Shown: positions 1 to 5,897 of the stretch, piece by piece | How the letters are laid out: every line of letters starts with the position of its first letter | Numbering within the stretch: position 1 is the stretch's first letter | Origin: Cyanobacteria bacterium SBLK | Lineage (GTDB): Bacteria; Cyanobacteriota; Cyanobacteriia; Cyanobacteriales; Spirulinaceae | DNA: 64,000 nucleotides | Direction of reading: 5' to 3' | Assembly (NCBI GenBank): GCA_017746715.1 | Contig: JAGHZQ010000013.1 | Span: 1 to 64,000, forward strand | The notes under the pieces: generated by a model | Seen by the model: the letters and a program-made list of their open reading frames with translations, nothing else | Database searches by the model: none | What the model was told of the DNA's origin: nothing | Made by a program: the position numbers and the translations under genes

Positions 1-2015
1 CCCGCGATCGCTGTGAAGTCTCCGCCATTGTATCCGGTCGTCCCCGCTCCCAGAGACAGCGAGATCGAGCCTGTTGCTTCGAGGCGAACATCGCCCCCAT
101 TTCCCGATAGGATTCCGTGGGCGCGGATGCGATCTCCGATATCGATGTCGCCGCCGGCATTGAGGGTAATATCCCCCGCATCGGCTGTTTGTAGGGGGAA
201 GTGGGAGTGAGCGCTGTCCAGCCGTCCCGTGGCGATCGAGTCTGTGGCTGTCAGGTCGATATCGCCGCCGGTCGTCGCGATGTCTCCGATGGACAGGTTT
301 CCGTTCAGCGCTGTTAGGGTGGCGTTGCCTCCGTTGGTGGCGATCGTTGTGGTTGGGAGGAGTATCTCGGAGGCTGAGAGGGTGAGCGAGGAGTTGGTTT
401 GGAGGGAGAGGGGGTGGAGGGATGCGATGCGATCGCCGGCTGAGAGGGTTAGGGCGTTGGCTGCGATCGAGGAGTTGAGGTGTACTGAATCGGGAGCGAG
501 GATGGTCGCCTCTCCATTCACATTGATGTCAGAGTGCAGAAAAACCGAGCCGGTGCCGTCGAGTCCAGCTTGAAGGAGCAGATCGGTAGGTGTGGTGAGC
601 TTCCCGCCGTTGAGTCCCTCCATGACAATTATGTGGTCGAGGGAAATAAGAGTGATTGTCCCGGCTGTGGAGGCTTCGATAATGTCTTGCTGGAAAGCAA
701 AAAACAGCCCTAAAGATTCCCCTATACTCGATTCAATTGTGGAAATCTGAGACGCACTCAAGTCAGTTTCAGTTAGACTACCCGGAGTAACAACGATATC
801 AGCAGGATCGATAGCCCACGTTCCACCCGTACCTCGTGGTGCAGATAAATCGGGGTTTCCCGTAAAAACAAGGTTGTATTTTCCCGAGGTTTCTACCAAA
901 CCCCCAGAGCCAGAGGACGCACCCCCTCGGGCTGAAATAGAAGCGTTGCCCGCATTGGTTGTACGATCACTCCAAATTATTATCGTGCCGCCGTCTCCAT
1001 TCGCAATCGCGTCGGCTCGTATCGTCGAATCTGAGCTAACCGTAGTGTAGTCTGCTGTCGGGAGTTCGCCACCTCCAAGGTAATCACCGCCTATCCAAAT
1101 ATTGCCACCGCCATCGCGTCCCGATGCGTTGAGGTGTCCGTCTACCTCGATCGTGTTGGCTAGTAAGGCAATGTTTCCGCCAATGCCATCAGGATTGCTT
1201 GCGTCAACGTCTCCCGATATCGTTGCGGTTGCGGGTTCTCCCGTTAGGACTTCGGGGATGTGTAGAGGGGAAAAATCGGGAGGAATGCGATCGCTGGGGA
1301 GTTCCAAATTTAGCAAATGACCCGCTTGAGAAATTCGCACCAAACTCGTTCCCGGCACGGCTGAGAGGGTTATGCTGCCTCCGGATGCTTGCAATGCTCC
1401 GGTACTGGTCACGCTGCCACCTAATAAGGTCAAATTAGAAGCGGATAAATTCCCGTGGTTGAGAATGGCGGCGGGTTGAGAGTTATCGAAGGCAAACTGA
1501 AACGGCACGCCTGTCAAATCGGCGTAATTGTTGTTTCCAAACGCATTAAACCAGCGATCGCCCCCAAACCCAATCGCCGTGGCTGTCGTTGCCGTAAAAT
1601 CGCCCGGCACGTTCAAACTCGCATTCGTCCCAAAAACCATCCCCGCCGGATTCATCAAAAAGAGGTTGGAATTTCCCCCCGTCACTTGAATCAAACCGTT
1701 AATAATCGAAGGATCGCCCCCAACAACGCGACCGAAAATATTGTGAATACTAGGAGCCGAGAGGAAATTGGCGATTTGCCCCTCGTTGAGTCCGAATTGT
1801 TCAAAACTGTGAAATAAATTTCCCCCAGAAAGAATGCCGCCACCAATATCAAATTGTTGCCCGTTGGTGTCGATTTCCGTTCCCGTTCCGTTTGCTTCGG
1901 GGACGATTGGGACAGGGACCCCGGCGATCGCAATTGGTGGAGACCACAAAGATAAAGCGAACATTTTGGGAATAAATAGCAAGTTTGATAGAGTTGGATA
2001 GGGGATCGAGTTCAT
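1..2015 (-). CDS. Filamentous haemagglutinin-type exoprotein (TpsA-like), 5' part only
   Basis: This gene starts at the ATG complementary to 2013-2015 and stays open for about 671 codons to the left edge, so its C-terminus is outside the window. The protein opens with a hydrophobic, export-type N-terminus. It then shows the haemagglutination-activity (two-partner secretion) pattern: an asymmetric Gly/Asn-rich beta-helix with FDIGGG, GNLFHSFEQFGL, NIFGRVVGG and the hallmark NPAGMVFG. Repetitive beta strands follow, rich in SGGSITL- and NAGGDIDI-like motifs. Such proteins are normally exported by a TpsB/Omp85 partner, which is not visible here. The many short plus-strand ORFs across this stretch are antisense shadows. 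The family is clear; the adhesin's target is unknown. Confidence 0.9.
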   Translation of the reverse strand, partial: MNSIPYPTLSNLLFIPKMFALSLWSPPIAIAGVPVPIVPEANGTGTEIDTNGQQFDIGGGILSGGNLFHSFEQFGLNEGQIANFLSAPSIHNIFGRVVGGDPSIINGLIQVTGGNSNLFLMNPAGMVFGTNASLNVPGDFTATTATAIGFGGDRWFNAFGNNNYADLTGVPFQFAFDNSQPAAILNHGNLSASNLTLLGGSVTSTGALQASGGSITLSAVPGTSLVRISQAGHLLNLELPSDRIPPDFSPLHIPEVLTGEPATATISGDVDASNPDGIGGNIALLANTIEVDGHLNASGRDGGGNIWIGGDYLGGGELPTADYTTVSSDSTIRADAIANGDGGTIIIWSDRTTNAGNASISARGGASSGSGGLVETSGKYNLVFTGNPDLSAPRGTGGTWAIDPADIVVTPGSLTETDLSASQISTIESSIGESLGLFFAFQQDIIEASTAGTITLISLDHIIVMEGLNGGKLTTPTDLLLQAGLDGTGSVFLHSDINVNGEATILAPDSVHLNSSIAANALTLSAGDRIASLHPLSLQTNSSLTLSASEILLPTTTIATNGGNATLTALNGNLSIGDIATTGGDIDLTATDSIATGRLDSAHSHFPLQTADAGDITLNAGGDIDIGDRIRAHGILSGNGGDVRLEATGSISLSLGAGTTGYNGGDFTAIA

Positions 2016-2046
2016 AACTCAATTATTTTTTTGGGCAAATAGGTAA

Positions 2047-2631
2047 ATGAAACATAGTTTATTGACACTTATTGTAACAGGTTTCTTCTCTCTGGGACTG
2101 CCATTTTTATCCCTAAAATCAGCAAAAGCAATCACTATAAATTTTGGTCATCCAGATGCCGACGAGCTATCAGAAGTAAACGCTTTAGGACTTGACATTT
2201 CAGGATCGGGCAATATTGATTTATCTACTGGACTGGGTATTGACGATTTCTTAGTAGATAATGGAGAGTCGATAACGTTTACCTTTATTAATAGTCTTGC
2301 AAGTTCTGTCGGCACTTTCAGTGCTGTTCTTACATCGGATGGAAATAGCTCAACTATTGGTACTGGAACATTAGAGGGATTTGATGTTGATGGATTTAGC
2401 TTGGGTTCAATTGCTATAGATCCCTTGACCGCAATAATTGATGTGAATGGATTGTTCGGGAATCAATTGCTAAGTAGCATAACCTTTACTTCCGATCTAA
2501 ATGCAGGCAGAAACTTTACACAAATTTCTTACGAACTCGTTTCTGTTGAAACTCCAGAGCCTTCAATTCTTCTCGGTTTGGGAGTAATTGGACTCGCAGG
2601 AATTCGCGGTTTAAAACGCAAGAAAAACTGA
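2047..2631 (+). CDS. PEP-CTERM sorting-domain exported protein
   Basis: This 194-aa protein has a signal peptide (about residues 1-28, ending near AKA) and a beta-rich body of roughly 135 residues with no recognised enzymatic motif. It ends in a classic PEP-CTERM tail: the PEPS tetrapeptide, a hydrophobic helix (ILLGLGVIGLAGI) and a basic end (RGLKRKKN). PEP-CTERM proteins are processed by an exosortase and sorted to the envelope or extracellular matrix; no exosortase lies in the window. It is divergent from the haemagglutinin-like gene, about 30 bp apart, so the two share a promoter region. A strong intrinsic terminator follows. The sorting signal is certain; the function of the body is unknown. 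Confidence 0.9.
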   Translation: MKHSLLTLIVTGFFSLGLPFLSLKSAKAITINFGHPDADELSEVNALGLDISGSGNIDLSTGLGIDDFLVDNGESITFTFINSLASSVGTFSAVLTSDGNSSTIGTGTLEGFDVDGFSLGSIAIDPLTAIIDVNGLFGNQLLSSITFTSDLNAGRNFTQISYELVSVETPEPSILLGLGVIGLAGIRGLKRKKN

Positions 2632-2651
2632 CACAATTTGCATCGCTACTA

Positions 2652-3059
2652 TCAAGAGCGCTTCCCCCGATTGGGCATTGTCGGGGGATTTTTTTTGGGT
2701 GCATTTGCTGTTGGAAAATAGGTGCGAGGGGGCGCATCCATAAAACTAAATAATTGCAACCATGCACCACATATAGCGTATTCATGAAGCTGCAAGTACG
2801 CTATATCTATTATTCTTCCTACGTTTTGGAGGTTGCGATAGGCGATCGCAACCTCCAAAACATCTAATTTAATCGCCTCGGGATGGCGGGTCATCATTTC
2901 GAGGCTGCTTTTAATGTCCCAAGTCTCCTCTACCTCGAGTTGAGCAGTGAGAATCATGAATTCGGCCACAGAAAGCCCCAGAGTTTGAAAGCGATCGCAC
3001 ATCTCGCGATCGGGTTTGTAATTGCTCGAGGCGTTGTAAAGAGTGGGAAATTCGGTCAT
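2652..3059 (-). CDS. Hypothetical protein, doubtful or degenerate
   Basis: This minus-strand frame gives about 135 aa from an ATG at 3059; a GTG at 3113 would add 18 residues. The first ~85 residues read like a real soluble protein (LGLSVAEFMILTAQLEVEET, then an Ile/Leu-rich helix), but I recognise no family. The last ~50 codons run through two perfect inverted repeats and then through the terminator of the convergent PEP-CTERM gene, and the tail is Pro/Lys-rich and unconvincing. It is most likely a small real or decayed gene whose 3' end was replaced by repeats; a chance ORF cannot be excluded. Confidence 0.4.
   Translation of the reverse strand: MTEFPTLYNASSNYKPDREMCDRFQTLGLSVAEFMILTAQLEVEETWDIKSSLEMMTRHPEAIKLDVLEVAIAYRNLQNVGRIIDIAYLQLHEYAICGAWLQLFSFMDAPPRTYFPTANAPKKNPPTMPNRGKRS
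2663..2696 (+). terminator. Rho-independent terminator after the PEP-CTERM gene
   Basis: A perfect 8-bp stem (TCCCCCGA / TCGGGGGA) with a 10-nt loop is followed directly by eight T residues. It lies 32 bp downstream of the PEP-CTERM stop codon and is oriented for plus-strand transcription. Confidence 0.9.
2771..2806. repeat. Perfect 10-bp inverted repeat
   Basis: ATATAGCGTA (2771-2780) is mirrored by TACGCTATAT (2797-2806) around a 16-nt spacer. It falls inside the doubtful minus-strand ORF, so it is either coincidental to coding or a sign that this stretch is really non-coding. Confidence 0.7.
2824..2860. repeat. Perfect 16-bp inverted repeat around a HIP1-like core
   Basis: TTTTGGAGGTTGCGAT (2824-2839) and ATCGCAACCTCCAAAA (2845-2860) pair perfectly over 16 bp with a 5-nt loop. 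The outer A/T ends would give U-tracts on both strands, so it could act as a bidirectional terminator. It overlaps the doubtful ORF at 2652-3059. Confidence 0.75.
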
Positions 3060-3167
3060 TTTTTTGAAGAAGGATGCGGTGTCGCTACAAATAGGGATTG
3101 AGAGTTTTTGCACAACTCCGCATTGTTGGGGTGTGGGTTGGTGGCAGAAGAGGAGTCAAGACGCAAA

Positions 3168-3211
3168 AAGTTCTACCACTGGTTTAATTTTATTTACCAG
3201 TGGTAGAACTT
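3168..3211. repeat. Perfect 16-bp inverted repeat, possible terminator or operator
   Basis: AAGTTCTACCACTGGT (3168-3183) is complementary to ACCAGTGGTAGAACTT (3196-3211) with a 12-nt A/T-rich loop. On the minus strand the second arm runs into a T5 tract (CTTTTTG), as in an intrinsic terminator. On the plus strand it sits just upstream of the structured RNA candidate. No gene nearby explains it. Confidence 0.7.
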
Positions 3212-3242
3212 GGTTTATTATAGAGGGGGAGAAGGATCGGCA

Positions 3243-3448
3243 GTGAAGCGGACGAACCTTCGGGAGAACGCCAATCCTGTGATGCTAGGCAAGTCAGCCT
3301 TGCCCATAATTGAGGTCAGCCGTGGGACGAGTTTCCCCGTAGCGCTTTGAAAATCCACAAGCCGCGACGTAGCGGATGGGTCAAGTATGGGTCAAAAAAA
3401 ACGCCCTGCTGTTAAAGGAAAATAACCGCTTGTAAAGGGGTCTCCCCC
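3243..3448 (+). ncRNA. HEARO / omega-RNA-like structured RNA, orphan copy
   Basis: This ~205-bp stretch has no credible ORF and is packed with local pairings: GGCAAG-TCAGC-CTTGCC (3288-3304), paired segments around CGTGGGACGAG and AATCCACAAG, a CGTAGCGG element, a GTTA...TAAC hairpin near 3410-3425, and a closing GGGG-TCT-CCCC hairpin (3437-3447). It begins with GTGA, and its overall layout matches my memory of the HEARO RNA class (the guide-scaffold RNA of the IscB nuclease of IS200/IS605-like elements), which is frequent in filamentous cyanobacteria. An active element would have iscB directly downstream; here the next ~230 bp hold no such gene. The structured character is seen in the sequence; the class assignment rests on recall and needs an Rfam covariance search. 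Confidence 0.5.
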
Positions 3449-3680
3449 TCTTCTCCTCACACTATCAACACCTCTAATCCAAACCATGACGATGTACCGC
3501 AACACTCGTCTTTCATGGCAGGAGCCTGACGAGGTAAGTCAAACTCAACGGCGAAATTTGTTTTAGTAGTCCTTGAGTTGATGATTCGGGTGCAACTCCC
3601 GACTCTTGCCCCGCAAGATAAAACGCGATCGCACTGCCAAAAGCGATCGCTTTTCCTCAAATAACAAGGAGTAAAAAATT
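3449..3680. other. Non-coding gap between RNA candidate and first island gene
   Basis: No credible ORF is present. A T-arm-like hairpin, TCGGG-TGCAACT-CCCGA, lies at 3586-3602 and is followed by CTCTTGCC, but no matching acceptor or D-arm is found, so I do not call a tRNA. Two HIP1 copies near 3630-3655 flank an AAAAGCGATCGCTTTT palindrome. A good ribosome-binding site (AAGGAG) precedes the next gene. Confidence 0.5.
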
Positions 3681-3914
3681 ATGGTTGATACCGCAGTAAC
3701 CCCCACGACCGACACCCCCACCCCCACGACTGAAGACGAGACATGCGGTGCTCTTCACGATTATTTGCTGGGAGATGACACGTCAGAATATCGTTTGTCG
3801 ATCCAAAGTCGTGACGCTGAAAGTGTTGCGGCTGTCTTGTCTCCGTTTAATGCAGATGGCGAAACCGTTGACGTAATTATCACCCCAGACGGAATCAATA
3901 TCTTGGCCGATTAA
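3681..3914 (+). CDS. Small acidic hypothetical protein
   Basis: This 77-aa protein starts at an ATG with AAGGAG about 8 nt upstream, which supports the start. The N-terminal 20 residues are almost only Thr, Pro and acidic residues. The rest looks like a small alpha/beta fold ending in a VIITPDGINI strand pair. It is acidic and soluble, with no signal peptide or membrane segment. It is the first gene of a run of small plus-strand island genes separated by HIP1 hairpins. I do not recognise a family; it could be a small regulator or an anti-defence-type protein, but nothing in the sequence decides this. Confidence 0.65.
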   Translation: MVDTAVTPTTDTPTPTTEDETCGALHDYLLGDDTSEYRLSIQSRDAESVAAVLSPFNADGETVDVIITPDGINILAD

Positions 3915-3922
3915 ATTGGCCC

Positions 3923-3981
3923 GAGCGATCGCCTGTCGGGTTTGGCAGTGCGATCGCTCCTATCAGTTATCAGTTATCAGT
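3923..3981 (+). repeat. HIP1-pair hairpin plus CAGTTAT tandem tract (leader copy 1)
   Basis: GAGCGATCGC (3923-3932) pairs with GCGATCGCTC (3950-3959), with CTG/CAG extending the stem. Tandem TATCAGT copies follow up to the start codon of the 53-aa gene. About 40 bp of this block recur almost identically at 4147-4187 before the next gene, so the leader looks duplicated. Short dispersed repeats of this type are common in cyanobacterial intergenic DNA. Confidence 0.8.
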
Positions 3982-3982
3982 C

Positions 3983-4144
3983 ATGACAAAAACCAACAGA
4001 TATCGGATCTACCACGGGCAATGCCTTTTGAGATTGTTTGAGTCAGTGGACGAGGCAAAGTCTTGGATTGCTCGATCCTCCTTCCCTGAAGAATACGTTC
4101 TTCAGGATTCTTATACGAACACCTTCTTGTCCTTTCACACTTAA
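3983..4144 (+). CDS. 53-aa hypothetical protein (short gene)
   Basis: An ATG at 3983 opens a 53-codon frame ending in TAA at 4142-4144. The protein begins MTKTNRYRIYHGQCLLRLFE and continues DEAKSWIARSSFPEEY, giving a regular beta-beta-alpha composition with no low-complexity sequence. It lies exactly between two near-identical leader repeats, in the same position relative to copy 1 that the next gene holds relative to copy 2. This makes a real expressed small gene likely. The family is not recognised; the length and the strand-helix pattern would fit a small nucleic-acid-binding or inhibitor protein, which is only a guess. Confidence 0.6.
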   Translation: MTKTNRYRIYHGQCLLRLFESVDEAKSWIARSSFPEEYVLQDSYTNTFLSFHT

Positions 4145-4146
4145 GC

Positions 4147-4215
4147 AGATCGCCTGTCAGGTTTGGCAGTGCGATCGCTCCTTTCAGTCACCAGTCACCA
4201 GTCACCAGTTACAGA
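4147..4215 (+). repeat. HIP1-pair hairpin plus CAGTCAC tandem tract (leader copy 2)
   Basis: This near-copy of the 3923-3965 block differs at only a few positions. Its tandem tract is CAGTCAC (4185-4210) rather than CAGTTAT. It separates the 53-aa gene from the next ORF and would form a stable hairpin in the transcript. Confidence 0.8.
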
Positions 4216-4217
4216 CC

Positions 4218-4580
4218 ATGACAATAGTTGAAATTCCCGTTACAGAACTAGGAAATAAAAAAGGTAAGAAAAAAAAACAAGGACGAAAAATTCAGAAAGA
4301 TTTTTTTCTCAGTCGAGAAAGTAGAGAAAATTTTACTCTCTCGCATATTCCTTCTGGCGCACTGATTTTACATTTTCAGAAAGGGATTGCACAACTTAAT
4401 GATTGCACTCACCAATTTAGCACGCAGGAAATCAAGCAAATTGCAAATCGGATGCGAGAAATTCGGCAATTCTTCCCGCGATCGTGGGAAGAATTGCAAT
4501 CTCTTGATTTCGACTCACCCGAAGCGCTCGCACTGCGAGGGTGCATTACTGGAATACTTTTTCAAGTTGCAGACAGTTAA
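4218..4580 (+). CDS. Hypothetical protein with basic N-terminal tract
   Basis: I take the ATG at 4218 (120 aa) as the start. The longer frame from 4038 would be coded by the upstream repeat and is rejected. The protein has a short beta start (MTIVEIPVTELG) and a highly basic stretch (about residues 13-28, rich in Lys/Gly). A region with a beta-hairpin and a long helix (TQEIKQIANRMREIRQFF) follows, then SWEELQSLDF. The basic patch suggests nucleic-acid contact. There is no known domain that I recognise. It lies in the run of small genes upstream of the PP-loop and primase genes. Confidence 0.6.
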   Translation: MTIVEIPVTELGNKKGKKKKQGRKIQKDFFLSRESRENFTLSHIPSGALILHFQKGIAQLNDCTHQFSTQEIKQIANRMREIRQFFPRSWEELQSLDFDSPEALALRGCITGILFQVADS

Positions 4581-4624
4581 AAGCGACTCATTTTCGACCA
4601 TGTTGATGATATTCCTTTCTAACC

Positions 4625-4834
4625 ATGAAAATCATCATTTCCCTCGTTCTAACCCAAATATTCGGGATGCTGGCAATTATCGCCAAAGCCAACGATAACC
4701 CTGATTTTAACTTCATCATCGCGCTCTTAATTGTGAATTTGATTACGAACGCGATCGCCGCGATTAACCTTTTATTTAAAAGTAATGGCTCAAACAACCT
4801 TGTTCCCCGAACTTGTCCCTCGCGACATTTCTGA
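4625..4834 (+). CDS. Small two-helix membrane protein
   Basis: This 69-aa protein has two predicted membrane helices (about residues 3-22 and 28-48) joined by a short polar loop (KANDNPDFN), with a basic, Ser-rich tail. It overlaps the start of the downstream PP-loop gene by about 50 bp in another frame, so its last ~17 residues are constrained by that gene and the true end of the functional part may be earlier. No Shine-Dalgarno is obvious. Small hydrophobic proteins of this size in phage-like regions include holins and toxins; no specific signature supports either. Confidence 0.45.
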   Translation: MKIIISLVLTQIFGMLAIIAKANDNPDFNFIIALLIVNLITNAIAAINLLFKSNGSNNLVPRTCPSRHF

Positions 4835-5831
4835 AAATATCCCAAGACGAGAAAAAATCAACTTAATGATAGAACGACTTAGAAATTGTTCTATCCCTAA
4901 AAATGCCCCTCTCGTCTTCAGTTTTGGCTGTGGCGTTAACAGCATCGCCTTACTTTGCTGGGCAGTCGCTCATAAAATTAAAATTGATGCGATCTTCTTC
5001 GCTGACACTGGAAACGAAAAGCCACTAACTTACCACTGGCTAGACAAAATCAACCAATGGATCGCCGATAACAACCAAGATTTAACTGCCACAATCCCTC
5101 TGATAGAAACAGTTCGCTATCAACTCAAACCCATAACAAAAAGACGACGAAAAGGGGTCTTGGCAAAATGCAATCCTAAATATTGGAAAAAATGGGATTT
5201 CTTCGTCTTAGAACTTCTCCTCGTTATTTTTCAAGATGCTAGGCAATTTATTCGTTATACAACCCTCGGCGAAAATTGCCTCATTACCGAGACAATGCCA
5301 TCAAAAGCCTACGGTAAAGGTTCGTGTTCGCACAAATGGAAGATAACCCCCATTCATAAGGCGATCGCCCGAAGATTCCCCAACGCCCCCGATATTCGCC
5401 AGTGGATCGGCATTCATGCAGGAGAACCCCAGCGATTATTAATGGCAAACGGCACTCCCAAACCATTAATTGAAGATTTGAACAAAAACCAAAGGTTATT
5501 CGTTGAATATCCTTTGGTTATCAACAACCTTAACCAGCAAGCCTGTCAGCGATTGTGCTTGTCAGTATTCGGAGAGATCCCTCCTAAATCCTCATGCTGG
5601 TTTTGTCCTTCGCAACGGATCGCCGAAGTCCGAGAACTCAAAGAAACTTATCCCGACTTGTTTAAAGCTGGATGCTTTCTTGAAATAAATGCAATGGCAA
5701 ATTTAAAGGAAGGCGGAACGAAAGGACTCGGTAGAAATTTCGCTTGGAACGATATCGATGCCCTTACTCCCCTTGAATTAGCTGCTATTGAAGCCGAGAA
5801 AAGCAATCGTTCTTGTAACTGTCTCGAATAG
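4785..5831 (+). CDS. PAPS-reductase-like PP-loop (N-type ATP pyrophosphatase) protein
   Basis: This 348-aa protein has a PP-loop signature near residues 44-57 (VFSFGCGVNSIALL, the SGGxDS-type loop in variant form). It is followed by FFADTGNEKP, typical of PAPS reductase/DndC-like enzymes, and a late Cys pair in SSCWFCPSQR (about residues 268-275), as in Fe-S or zinc-binding members. Members of this superfamily adenylate and reduce or transfer sulfur in sulfate assimilation, tRNA thiolation or DNA phosphorothioation. No dnd partners lie nearby. The gene sits between small island genes and the primase-helicase, a setting common for phage-borne relatives, so a role in nucleic-acid modification is plausible but inferred. 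Confidence 0.75.
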   Translation: MAQTTLFPELVPRDISENIPRREKINLMIERLRNCSIPKNAPLVFSFGCGVNSIALLCWAVAHKIKIDAIFFADTGNEKPLTYHWLDKINQWIADNNQDLTATIPLIETVRYQLKPITKRRRKGVLAKCNPKYWKKWDFFVLELLLVIFQDARQFIRYTTLGENCLITETMPSKAYGKGSCSHKWKITPIHKAIARRFPNAPDIRQWIGIHAGEPQRLLMANGTPKPLIEDLNKNQRLFVEYPLVINNLNQQACQRLCLSVFGEIPPKSSCWFCPSQRIAEVRELKETYPDLFKAGCFLEINAMANLKEGGTKGLGRNFAWNDIDALTPLELAAIEAEKSNRSCNCLE

Positions 5832-5836
5832 TAAAA

Positions 5837-5871
5837 GCGATCGCGTTTCCGTAGCAGGGAAATGCGATCGC
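5837..5871 (+). terminator. HIP1-arm hairpin between PP-loop gene and primase gene
   Basis: GCGATCGC-g-TTTCC pairs with GGAAA-t-GCGATCGC over about 14 bp (one G.U) around a 7-nt loop. There is no T-tract, so it may attenuate or stabilise transcripts rather than terminate them. It is the same design as the hairpins at 3923 and 4147. Confidence 0.5.
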
Positions 5872-5897
5872 CTGTCCAAATAATTTAACCAAAAACT

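Noticed and set aside
13..1933. Several plus- and minus-strand ORFs of 65-120 aa
   Set aside because: They lie antisense to or out of frame with the long open frame of the haemagglutinin-like gene, which runs off the left edge.
3586..3610. T-arm-like hairpin TCGGG-TGCAACT-CCCGA with a tRNA-like 3' end
   Set aside because: No D-arm, anticodon arm or matching 5' acceptor strand could be found upstream.
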